A stretch of DNA of 64,000 nt from Saprospiraceae bacterium. GTDB lineage: Bacteria > Bacteroidota > Bacteroidia > Chitinophagales > Saprospiraceae. The stretch lies in assembly GCA_020628645.1 (NCBI GenBank), contig JAHDES010000013.1, positions 1 through 64,000 on the forward strand. The letters run 5' to 3'. Within the stretch, counting starts at the first letter, position 1. The number at the start of each line of letters is the position of its first letter. The position numbers and the translations under genes are program-made. Below are positions 44,276 to 52,512 of the stretch, piece after piece. Under the pieces are notes generated by a model. That model made no database searches. It was not told the DNA's origin and saw only the letters and a program-made list of their open reading frames with translations.

Positions 44276-45232
44276 ATGAAAGTTACAGAGTATTTCAAAA
44301 AAGCAAAAGGACAAACCCTTATTTCCTTTGAAGTTCTGCCTCCACTAAAAGGTGGTAGCATGAAAGCGATTTTTGACACACTTGATCCATTAATGGAATT
44401 CAAGCCTCCTTTTATAGATGTAACCTATCACCGCCAAGAGTTTATTTATAAACAACGCCCAAGTGGTTATTATGAAAAAACAGCAATACGCAAACGACCC
44501 GGTACGGTTGGAATATGTGCTTCTATCATGCATCGGTACGGAGTAGATGCTGTACCTCATTTGATTTGTGGAGGGTTTACAAAAGAAGATACTGAAAATG
44601 CCTTGATCGATTTGAGCTTTCTAAATGTTCAAAATGTCCTTTGTCTACGTGGAGATGCTCGTAAATTCGATGGTCGATTTATTCCAGAAGAAGGAGGACA
44701 CAAATACGCCATTGATTTAGTAAAGCAAGTAACCGATATGAACAATGGTGCCTATTTGGATGGTACAATTGTAGATGGAGCAAAAACAGAATTTTGTATT
44801 GGGATAGCAGGTTATCCTGAAAAACATTTTGAAGCTCCCAATAAATCAATGGATTTAGAATTTACACGCCAAAAAATTGATGCAGGTGCAGATTATATTG
44901 TGACCCAAATGTTTTTTGATAATGAAAAATACTTTCAATATGTGGAAGATTGCAAAGAAGCAGGAATTACAGTGCCTATAGTACCAGGTTTGAAACCAAT
45001 TACAAAAGCCTATCAGTTGAATTCATTACCGCGTTTATTCTTTGTAGACTTACCAGATGCACTTACGAAAGAAATGATGAAAGCCAAAGCAAAAGATGCC
45101 GTCAAAGAAATAGGGATAGAATGGTGTATTCAACAATCAAAAGAGTTGAAAGAACGTGGTGCTCCATGCTTACATTATTATACAATGGGTGATTCAGAGA
45201 CCATTCGTCGTATTGTAAAGGCAGTATTTTAG
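44276..45232 (+). CDS. metF: Methylenetetrahydrofolate reductase
   Basis: 318 aa. The TIM-barrel core shows LISFEVLPPLKGG with the active-site Glu near residue 20, FIDVTYHRQEF, PHLICGGFTKEDTENAL, NVLCLRGDARK, FCIGIAGYPEKH, KIDAGADYIVTQMFFDNEKYF and IPVIPGL-type strand VPIVPGLKPI. It reduces 5,10-methylene-THF to 5-methyl-THF with FAD for methionine synthesis. It is monocistronic. Confidence 0.93.
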   Translation: MKVTEYFKKAKGQTLISFEVLPPLKGGSMKAIFDTLDPLMEFKPPFIDVTYHRQEFIYKQRPSGYYEKTAIRKRPGTVGICASIMHRYGVDAVPHLICGGFTKEDTENALIDLSFLNVQNVLCLRGDARKFDGRFIPEEGGHKYAIDLVKQVTDMNNGAYLDGTIVDGAKTEFCIGIAGYPEKHFEAPNKSMDLEFTRQKIDAGADYIVTQMFFDNEKYFQYVEDCKEAGITVPIVPGLKPITKAYQLNSLPRLFFVDLPDALTKEMMKAKAKDAVKEIGIEWCIQQSKELKERGAPCLHYYTMGDSETIRRIVKAVF

Positions 45233-45240
45233 GGAGTCTT

Positions 45241-45409
45241 TTTTTTTCGTAACGGTCAAATAATTAATTCCCAATTTTCTTCAAATAGTGAAGAAATAAC
45301 TGATTGTAAATGAAGTTTTTCAAACTAATTGGAGAAATTTAAAAAAGGGAATTTAATTTTTGCCAAATACTTAGTTATCTTTCGGGGCTTTTTTTAAAAA
45401 AAATAAACC
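45241..45409. other. Gap after metF with weak hairpins
   Basis: It contains TTCTTCA-aatag-TGAAGAA and fragments that echo the 139-bp repeat (GGTCAAATAATTA, AATAACTGATTGTAA). It could be a decayed copy of that repeat, but the match is too poor to claim. No gene is seen. Confidence 0.35.
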
Positions 45410-45548
45410 AAGTTGCGTATCGTGAGAGAAAAGAAGCCCGCCTGGTATAAAAAAATCAAAAAAGGCGGACAGGGAGAATTTTAAGAAAATCTATGATTTT
45501 TGTAAAATATGACGCTTTTTCTCTCCTTGAAACGATAAATCGCAACTT
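45410..45548. repeat. 139-bp imperfect-palindrome element upstream of the carboxypeptidase gene
   Basis: The ends AAGTTGCG and CGCAACTT are exact complements. Inward, TATCGT/ACGATA and GAGAGAAAAG/CTTTTTCTCTC also pair. The centre has CCCGCCT/AGGCGG. It appears once in this window and differs in sequence from the other hairpin families, although its GC-rich centre resembles that of the element at 23881. It ends 18 nt before the start codon, so it would be in the leader or promoter. Confidence 0.7.
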
Positions 45549-45565
45549 CAATTAAATATGCTTCG

Positions 45566-48076
45566 ATGCGATTATCTAATATCCTACTCTTTCTTTTTTT
45601 TAGTATTGTATCCCTTCATGCACAAAGAGGTGTACAATCGCCAGATGATTTCTTTCCCTACGAATTAGGAGAACATTTCATACCTCATCATTTAATTGTT
45701 GATTATTTCGAACATCTAGCGGATAATAGTGATATTATTCAATTAGAAGAATATGGTCGTACGAATCAGCGTCGCCCCTTGATGTTAGCTTATATTTCCT
45801 CTAAAGAAAATTTAGCGAAACTAGACCAAATCAAACGAAATAACCTCATTCGTACAGGATTGATAGATGGAAAAATTGAAGAAGAAGAACCCATTGCTAT
45901 CGTTTGGTTGGGCTTTGGAGTACATGGAAATGAGGCAGGAGCAACCAATAGTGCCATTGCAAGTGTTTATGAATTGGTCAGTCCAACGAATACTACCACA
46001 AAAGAATGGCTCAAAAATACAGTGGTTATCCTTGACCCCTCTCTCAATCCCGATGGCTATTCTCGCTATACACATTGGAACCATAATGTAGGACATGCCA
46101 CGCCTAATCCTCATCCTGATTCAAAAGAACATCATGAGCCTTGGCCGGGGGGACGGGTGAATCATTATCTTTTTGATCTCAATCGGGATTGGGCTTGGGC
46201 TTCGCAAGTAGAAACACAAGCACGTTTGAAAAAATACCATGAATGGATGCCACACATCAATGTAGATGTACATGAGCAATATCCAAATTCTCCTTATTAT
46301 TTTGCTCCAGCAGCACAACCTTACCATACCTATATCACGAAATGGCAAGCCGATTTTCAAACAGAAATAGGACTTAATCATACGCGTTATTTCGATCAAG
46401 AAGGATGGTTGTATTTTACCAGAGAAGTATTTGATCTATTCTATCCAAGTTATGGAGATACTTATCCTACCTTCAATGGCGCAATAGGCATGACCTATGA
46501 GCAAGCAGGGCATAGTCCAGCAGGGCGAGCGATTTTAATAAATAATGGCGATACTTTGACCCTTACTGATCGAATTGTTCATCATAAAACAGCCATTCTT
46601 TCAACCGTAGAAATGGGTTCACAACATGCAGCTCGCATTAATGATAATTTTGAAAAATATTTTAATGATTCTAAAAGTGGTAATATTGGTACTTACAAAA
46701 CCTATATCATCAAAGCGTCTAATGGAAGAAATAAACTAAAAGAATTGACTTCCTTTTTAGATCAACATAATATCGAGTATGGATCTGTGAAAAGTGGTAG
46801 CTCTGTTTCTGCTTTTGATTATCAAACAGGTAAAACTAGAAGTGTAAATGTAGATGAAAAGGACTTAGCCATCTCCATTCATCAGCCTATGTCTATTTTA
46901 GCACAGGTATTATTTGACCCACAAGCTGAACTAGTGGATTCTTTGACCTATGATATTACAGCTTGGTCTTTACCCTATGCGCATGGATTAGAAACTTATG
47001 CTACTACGCAGCGATTATCTGTAGATGAAGATTATAAATTGCCTACCTATACAGAAGTTCGTACTGATAAAGTGCCCTATGCTTTTTTAGCAGAATGGAA
47101 TTCCTTAAATGATACTCGTTTTCTGAGTGCTTTATTACAAAAAGGATTGGTGGTTCGTTCGGCTACTACGGATTTTGTACAAGCAGCTAAGACCTATAAA
47201 GCAGGAACACTCATTATATTACGTATTGACAATCAGAAAAAATTTGGCGATCAATTTACGAGTACAGTACAAAAAATTGCACGTGAGTTTGAACAACCAC
47301 TTGGTTTTGCTACAACAGGATTTGTAACTTCAGGACATGATTTTGGTTCTTCTGCGGTTAAAATTTTAAAACGTCCAAATGTATTAGTCGTTTCAGGAGA
47401 TGGGGTAGGGGCGAATGCCTTTGGACAGGTATGGCATTATTTTGAACAAGAGATTGATTTTCCTGTAGCTGTTGTTAATGCAGATCGATTGAGTCGTACT
47501 GATTTAGATGAATATTCTGTTTTAATTATGCCCAGTGGTTCATATTGGACACTAAAAGGAGATGCCTTAGATGGTGTAAAAGAATGGGTACAAGATGGTG
47601 GAAAACTAATTGCAATTGGTGGCGCGATCAATAAACTAAAAAGCGATAAAGGCTTTGCGGCAAAACGAAAAGAAGGACAAAAACCTGCTCCCAAATTACC
47701 TTATGTGGGCTGTTATGCTAGCCAAGAACGGGATGGTATCTCAAATTATATTCCTGGGGCTGTCTATAAAAATGCGGTAGACAATACGCATCCGCTAGGA
47801 TTTGGATTGCCAGAATACTATTTCTCCTTAAAAACTTCAGGTTCTGCTTATAATTATTTTGACAATGCTTGGAATGTAGGTTTTGTAGAAGATGATCCAA
47901 TGGTCATCGGATTTGTTGGGAGTCAATTGAAACCCCAATTAGAAAAAACAATGACCTTTGGCGTACAAAATATGGGTGGAGGAAAAGTCGTTTATTTCGT
48001 AGATAATCCACTTTATCGAGCCTTTTGGAAACAAGGACAATTTCTATTTGGAAATGCTCTATTTATGGTGAATTAA
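45566..48076 (+). CDS. Secreted zinc carboxypeptidase, M14 family
   Basis: 836 aa. The signal peptide ends near SLHAQ (residue 20). The M14 domain covers about residues 40-370: zinc ligands HGNE (His120, Glu123) and His in INVDVHEQYPNSPYYF, plus the substrate region DPSLNPDGYSRYTHWNH and NRDWAWASQVETQARL. The C-terminal 450 residues include a region similar to class I glutamine amidotransferase-like folds (VLVVSGDGVGANAFGQVWHYFE, YSVLIMPSGSY). This two-part layout is common in Bacteroidota M14 peptidases. It trims C-terminal residues from exogenous peptides. No T9SS domain is seen. Confidence 0.85.
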   Translation: MRLSNILLFLFFSIVSLHAQRGVQSPDDFFPYELGEHFIPHHLIVDYFEHLADNSDIIQLEEYGRTNQRRPLMLAYISSKENLAKLDQIKRNNLIRTGLIDGKIEEEEPIAIVWLGFGVHGNEAGATNSAIASVYELVSPTNTTTKEWLKNTVVILDPSLNPDGYSRYTHWNHNVGHATPNPHPDSKEHHEPWPGGRVNHYLFDLNRDWAWASQVETQARLKKYHEWMPHINVDVHEQYPNSPYYFAPAAQPYHTYITKWQADFQTEIGLNHTRYFDQEGWLYFTREVFDLFYPSYGDTYPTFNGAIGMTYEQAGHSPAGRAILINNGDTLTLTDRIVHHKTAILSTVEMGSQHAARINDNFEKYFNDSKSGNIGTYKTYIIKASNGRNKLKELTSFLDQHNIEYGSVKSGSSVSAFDYQTGKTRSVNVDEKDLAISIHQPMSILAQVLFDPQAELVDSLTYDITAWSLPYAHGLETYATTQRLSVDEDYKLPTYTEVRTDKVPYAFLAEWNSLNDTRFLSALLQKGLVVRSATTDFVQAAKTYKAGTLIILRIDNQKKFGDQFTSTVQKIAREFEQPLGFATTGFVTSGHDFGSSAVKILKRPNVLVVSGDGVGANAFGQVWHYFEQEIDFPVAVVNADRLSRTDLDEYSVLIMPSGSYWTLKGDALDGVKEWVQDGGKLIAIGGAINKLKSDKGFAAKRKEGQKPAPKLPYVGCYASQERDGISNYIPGAVYKNAVDNTHPLGFGLPEYYFSLKTSGSAYNYFDNAWNVGFVEDDPMVIGFVGSQLKPQLEKTMTFGVQNMGGGKVVYFVDNPLYRAFWKQGQFLFGNALFMVN

Positions 48077-48098
48077 ACTTCTTAACTAGTTGCTATAA

Positions 48099-48213
48099 TA
48101 CACTGTAATCTAAGTTTTATGATTGGCCCAAGGGAACATGTTCCCTTGAAATTCAGGATGCTATAATTGGGGTAGAACACCTTGAAGTTGAAAATTATTT
48201 CGATTACAGTGTA
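48099..48213. repeat. 115-bp inverted-repeat element enclosing the 20-bp palindrome
   Basis: Perfect 12-bp ends TACACTGTAATC (48099-48110) and GATTACAGTGTA (48202-48213). Inside at 48129-48148 is CAAGGGAACATGTTCCCTTG, identical to 19790-19809. It lies between the convergent M14 peptidase and beta-barrel genes. Confidence 0.75.
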
Positions 48214-48243
48214 ACTAATACAAATCATTTAATCACTTTCGTA

Positions 48244-49137
48244 TTATTTCCGTTTTTTTCGTTTCTTCTTTTTCTTCTTGGATTTTTTCTTCTTCTTTTT
48301 CTTAGTCGGTTTGTCCTTAGAAACTTTTGGTTCTTTCTTTTCACGTTTTAAAAACAAATCATCAATATCAATTGCTACTCCCATTTGCGCATCTGCTCCA
48401 TCAAAATTGACAACACTTGGATTAGCAGTAGTTAGAAAAGACAAAGAGAAAAAGCCTCGTATCTGTTTTGTACCTGATTCTAAACGAATAGATGACTCAA
48501 TTAAATCAAAAGAAGGATTTTCTTCGATTTCAGCGGTTTCTTGAAATGCTTGCGCTCCCGCATCTCCCAAAATTGTTCCTTTTAGGTATTGTAAACGCGA
48601 GTAGCGCGCCATAAAAGAAATATTAAAAAATCGATTCTGTATGTGTAAACCAGGTTGAATATAAAATTTGTGAAATTGGATATTTGCTACGCCACCAAAT
48701 TGATATACATTTTGATTCCATCCTCTACCATATCCTCCATACACATCAAATAATACACCTTCTCGCATTTGTAGAGGTCGCTCCGCTCTTCCACTTTCTC
48801 GATCTAAAAAATGATAATATCCTACTGCGCCACTTACCGATCGGGTACGAGAATATGGATTGACCACAGGTGTAGAAAACCCACCTCCAAAAGCATTACC
48901 AATTACATTGGTTCTACTGTTGGTATAAGCGGCTGTAACACCTATGTGTTCTTTAGGACTATAGCCCACTTGACCTCCTGAGAATATTCCTCCTGAAGCT
49001 TTAATATCTCCTTTTTCTTGAAGTCGAAGGCTATGTCCTGCATCTACCGCATAATATTGATGAGAACAAGAAGATAGGGAAAGAAGACCAAGAACAAATA
49101 AATAAAGAAAGAATAGTGTATTTCTTTGTAGCAACAT
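48244..49137 (-). CDS. Outer-membrane beta-barrel lipoprotein-like protein with poly-Lys tail
   Basis: 297 aa from ATG 49137 (MLLQRNTLFF). An upstream extension to 49194 runs into the terminator hairpin of the next gene and is rejected. The signal ends in LLSLSSC with Cys25 as lipidation site. The body is rich in short beta strands (GVLFDVYGGYGRGWNQ, FYIQPGLHIQNRFFNISFMARYSRLQYL), like an outer-membrane barrel. The last 35 residues are almost only Lys and Arg. The tail is odd for a surface protein; it may bind lipopolysaccharide, DNA or peptidoglycan, which is a guess. Confidence 0.65.
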   Translation of the reverse strand: MLLQRNTLFFLYLFVLGLLSLSSCSHQYYAVDAGHSLRLQEKGDIKASGGIFSGGQVGYSPKEHIGVTAAYTNSRTNVIGNAFGGGFSTPVVNPYSRTRSVSGAVGYYHFLDRESGRAERPLQMREGVLFDVYGGYGRGWNQNVYQFGGVANIQFHKFYIQPGLHIQNRFFNISFMARYSRLQYLKGTILGDAGAQAFQETAEIEENPSFDLIESSIRLESGTKQIRGFFSLSFLTTANPSVVNFDGADAQMGVAIDIDDLFLKREKKEPKVSKDKPTKKKKKKKSKKKKKKRKKRK

Positions 49138-49173
49138 GATAGGAAAGATTGGGAAATTAAAGACGCAAAAACT

Positions 49174-49212
49174 ACAAATCACGAACTGAACCATTCAATT
49201 CGTGATTTGTAA
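49174..49212 (-). terminator. Terminator of the di-haem peroxidase gene
   Basis: 13-bp perfect stem TACAAATCACGAA / TTCGTGATTTGTA. On the minus strand it is followed by GTTTTTGCG. It lies just after the peroxidase stop codon at 49230. Confidence 0.75.
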
Positions 49213-49229
49213 AAGAAAATCAAATTCAA

Positions 49230-50408
49230 TTATTGCTTGAACGGATTTGAGAAACGTTCTAACGTAAGTAAGTTATCGTCTTCAAAAGTAGCTAAGAATG
49301 TGATTAAAGCTGCCTTTTCTTCCGCCGTAAAATTAAATTGTTTTGGCGCACCGAAATTATCAGTTAGCTCTGCACTTAAATTAACATGAGGCTGAATATT
49401 CGTACTGTAATGATCAATTACTTCTTCTAATGTAGCAAAGCGACCATCATGCATATAAGGCTGTGTTAAAGTAATATTACGTAAAGTAGGTACTTTAAAT
49501 ATTGCTTTTTCGTGTGCCTCACCTGTAGTTTGACCAACGCCGCCGTCATTGTAATCCATCTCTAAACCATTATTGGCAGCAATTAAACCAGGCGAACCAT
49601 TGATGTTACCATGACAAGATGCACAGTTATTGATATAAAGTTTTTTACCTAAATTTTCTTCAGCCGTAAAGGAAGGGAAATCTATATCTCCAATATCAAA
49701 ATTGTTACCGCCTGTATTAAAATGCGCTTCTAAACCCGTATCATACTTAGAATGTACAGAAGCCATACTATTTACAAATTCGCCTATTGCATCTAAAATG
49801 CGTTGTTCATTAATTTTATCATTACCAAAAGCATTACGGAAAAGGGGTTTATAAAAATCTTCTTCCTTAACACGATCTATCACTTGGCTCATTTCCATGC
49901 CCATTTCATCTACATTAGCAAAGGTTTGTTTGCTTTGTTCTTGTACGGTAAAAGCACGATTATCCCAGAAAAAAGGAACTCCACCAAAAGTTGGATTACC
50001 ATAATATTCATTAAAACTAAATACTGAACCTAATGCAAGAGAATTACGCGCTGTTTTACGCCCGTTGACACCATCGCTATGTGCTTTACCATCTGCAAAG
50101 GCTTTTTCTTGCTGATGACATGAACCACATGAAATGGATCGATCAACAGATAAATTAGCATCATAAAAAAGTACTCGTCCAAGTGTAGCTAAACTATTGT
50201 TAAATGTTCGAGTATCTCTAGGATAATAAGAAGGAAATTCTACGGTGTAATCAGTAGGAGCATTGTCTAAATTGAGTTTTTGAGCGATCAATGCATACTC
50301 ATCTTCTTCATAAAATTCTCTTGTAACTTCAAAATCATCACCACAAGAAGAAAAAATAAATAGACAAATGATTGGGGTGAAAAGTGTAAAAAGGGAAAGA
50401 CGTCTCAT
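49230..50408 (-). CDS. Di-haem cytochrome-c peroxidase family lipoprotein
   Basis: 392 aa. The lipoprotein signal ends in FIFSSC (Cys22), so it is anchored in the periplasm. Two haem c sites are present: CGSCH at 94-98 and CASCH at 262-266. VKVPTLRNI-like FKVPTLRNITLTQPYMHDGRFATLEEVIDHY near the C-terminus matches the CcpA/MauG family. It reduces hydrogen peroxide using electrons from cytochrome c, or modifies other proteins in the MauG subgroup. A -7 box lies about 35 nt upstream. Confidence 0.88.
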   Translation of the reverse strand: MRRLSLFTLFTPIICLFIFSSCGDDFEVTREFYEEDEYALIAQKLNLDNAPTDYTVEFPSYYPRDTRTFNNSLATLGRVLFYDANLSVDRSISCGSCHQQEKAFADGKAHSDGVNGRKTARNSLALGSVFSFNEYYGNPTFGGVPFFWDNRAFTVQEQSKQTFANVDEMGMEMSQVIDRVKEEDFYKPLFRNAFGNDKINEQRILDAIGEFVNSMASVHSKYDTGLEAHFNTGGNNFDIGDIDFPSFTAEENLGKKLYINNCASCHGNINGSPGLIAANNGLEMDYNDGGVGQTTGEAHEKAIFKVPTLRNITLTQPYMHDGRFATLEEVIDHYSTNIQPHVNLSAELTDNFGAPKQFNFTAEEKAALITFLATFEDDNLLTLERFSNPFKQ

Positions 50409-50443
50409 ATTACTAATGGTTTTTTTTGTAAAGTTAAGTCAAA

Positions 50444-50451
50444 CAAATGTA
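50444..50451 (-). promoter_or_regulatory. -7 box of the peroxidase gene
   Basis: On the minus strand this reads TACATTTG, matching TAnnTTTG, 36 nt upstream of the ATG. The -33 box is not clear. Confidence 0.5.
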
Positions 50452-50524
50452 ATATATGAAGTAAATATTACTTGAAGAACTGGGAATCTCTTAAAATATT
50501 GTTAAAAATTCATTTCTTAACAGA

Positions 50525-50560
50525 AAAAGGGTAGTTCCTTGATAAGAACTACCCTCTTTG
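50525..50560 (-). terminator. Intrinsic terminator of the OmpA/TSP3 gene
   Basis: Perfect 10-bp stem AGGGTAGTTC (50528-50537) / GAACTACCCT (50546-50555). On the minus strand the next bases are TTTTCTG. Confidence 0.82.
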
Positions 50561-50600
50561 CATATTTTTTAAAACTGACTAGTGAACAGTTTTAATTATT

Positions 50601-52202
50601 TTATCGTTGAAATAATTCAAACTCTACACGTCGGTTTTGACGACGACCTTCAGATGAGCTATTAGAAGCAACAGGACGACTTTCACCATAACCAGCATAC
50701 GATAAACGAGAAGGAGAAATTCCTTTACCTGCTAAATAATCATAACAAGCTTTTGCACGCTTTTCTGATAAACGCTGATTAGAAGCCGAATCTCCTACAC
50801 TATCCGTATGGCCACTAATACGTAAGCTATAACTTGGATAACGATTCAAAACATCTACAATTTGATTCATGATAGAGAAAGACTCGGTCTTGAATACACT
50901 TCTAGACGTTTCAAAACGAATATTTTTAATCGCAAAATCAATAGTTGCTTTGTCTGCAGCTGCAATACCTGGACAACCATTATTAGCTGCAATTCCAGCT
51001 TTGCTAGGACAATTATCTTTAGAATCCATGATACCATCACCATCTGTGTCTCCATCTGCACAACCACCATATTTAGCTATACCAGCTTGATTAGGACAGT
51101 TATCTTTACGATCTTCGATTCCGTCACCATCTGTATCAGGACAGCCATTGAACATACGTGCGCCTGCAATAGTAGGGCATCCATCTTCTTTATCTACGAT
51201 ACCATCACCATCTGTATCTACCACTACTTCTTTTTTAGGGCAACCACCTTCAGCAGCAATTCCTTTTTCGTTTGGACAACGATCATCTTTGTCGGCTATA
51301 CCATCACCATCACTATCAGGACAACCTGCTAAAGTACCTGAAATAGTAGGACAAGCATCATCTTTATCTGCTACTCCATCATTATCTGTATCAGGACAAC
51401 CCGCAAACATAGCTTTTCCAGCTACAGTCGGACACATGTCTTGCGCATCTGGAACACCATCATTATCGGCATCAGTTACTACTGGTGGCACTTCTTTTGG
51501 TGCGCTATTTCCAAGACGGAAGGTTAAAGTTGCTCCTCCGAATCCATACCAGTCATTTTTATCAGGATTAGCAGCTACACTAATACCATCTAAATAATCT
51601 GTTAATGGAGGACGAAATCCTGCCTCAAGACCTAAAATAGCTTTTTCAGATAAATCAAATTTTAATCCAAATCCAAGAGGAATAGCAATACCTACTTTTG
51701 AAAAATCAGCGTTTTTATCCGTATTAATATTTGATTGTACACCAGCAGGCATATCTGGCGATTCATTGAAGTCAGGTGTAGGATCAAAAAAAGCTGCTCC
51801 TAATCCTGCAAATAAGTAAGGCGACCAACTTTTTTGAAAGGTGCCATCTTCGTTCATCCAGTCTTTAGCGAGTGGAGACCACTCTAGCTGTAAAGCAATT
51901 TCTGTTAGCGGCGATTCAAAGCTAAATGCTCTATTTTGACGCCAAGCAGGATCACTAAAATTCAAATCTGTTCCTGTAATTTTACCAAAAAGTAAATTAC
52001 CGCGTAATGCCCATTTAGGGTTAAAACTGTTGCGGATTACCAATCCATAAGCGAAGTTTGTTTCACTGAATTCATAAATATCGGTAGCAACAACATCTCC
52101 TTGATAATTTGATCCACCAAGGAAAATTCCACCTTCTAATTTTTGTGCATTCAGTACAACAGGTAAAACTAATAATAAGAGTAATAATTTTAACGGCTTC
52201 AT
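50601..52202 (-). CDS. OmpA-family outer-membrane protein with thrombospondin type-3 repeats
   Basis: 533 aa. The signal peptide ends near VVLNAQ (residue 19). Residues 20-235 form an N-terminal beta-barrel (GGIFLGGSNYQGDVVATD, WALRGNLLFGKITG, FGLKFDLSEKAILGLEAGFRPP). Residues 240-405 hold about seven calcium-binding TSP3-type repeats of the form DTDGDGIADKDDACP. Residues 415-533 are an OmpA C-terminal domain (SLRISGHTDSVGD, LSEKRAKACYDYL, YAGYGESRPVASN, RRQNRRVEFELF). It links the outer membrane to peptidoglycan, with a long calcium-stiffened spacer. Confidence 0.9.
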   Translation of the reverse strand: MKPLKLLLLLLVLPVVLNAQKLEGGIFLGGSNYQGDVVATDIYEFSETNFAYGLVIRNSFNPKWALRGNLLFGKITGTDLNFSDPAWRQNRAFSFESPLTEIALQLEWSPLAKDWMNEDGTFQKSWSPYLFAGLGAAFFDPTPDFNESPDMPAGVQSNINTDKNADFSKVGIAIPLGFGLKFDLSEKAILGLEAGFRPPLTDYLDGISVAANPDKNDWYGFGGATLTFRLGNSAPKEVPPVVTDADNDGVPDAQDMCPTVAGKAMFAGCPDTDNDGVADKDDACPTISGTLAGCPDSDGDGIADKDDRCPNEKGIAAEGGCPKKEVVVDTDGDGIVDKEDGCPTIAGARMFNGCPDTDGDGIEDRKDNCPNQAGIAKYGGCADGDTDGDGIMDSKDNCPSKAGIAANNGCPGIAAADKATIDFAIKNIRFETSRSVFKTESFSIMNQIVDVLNRYPSYSLRISGHTDSVGDSASNQRLSEKRAKACYDYLAGKGISPSRLSYAGYGESRPVASNSSSEGRRQNRRVEFELFQR

Positions 52203-52512
52203 GAGTTTGAAAAAGTTAATTTGTTGAATATTATAATTATTTTATTTCTATACTAAAAAACGGTATACGATAAAGCTTGAAATAAGTTTTGAGTAGCTTA
52301 AAACAATTTCAATAAAAAATAAGTACGGCTTACTTTTGATTTTATCACAAAAAGGAGTACTCAAATACTAAGTTTACTGCACAGGAGTGACTTTTTTCCT
52401 AAATGGGTGTTTTTGATTGTAAGAAAGTTGAGTGTGTAGTTTTTACAAAGGGAGTATTATCATTCTGTTTATTAGGACGACGATTTAAAAGAATAGTTGC
52501 AATTTTTCTAAT
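52203..52512. other. Intergenic gap, nothing recognised
   Basis: AT-rich DNA between the OmpA/TSP3 gene and the RlmI-like gene. I see no gene, convincing promoter box or long hairpin. Confidence 0.4.

Noticed and set aside
48278-48544. Plus-strand frame beginning with poly-Phe
   Set aside because: It is the reverse complement of the Lys-rich tail and has no coding features.
50862-51597. Long open frames opposite the TSP3 repeats
   Set aside because: They are antisense shadows of the repetitive Asp/Gly-rich codons of the OmpA/TSP3 gene.
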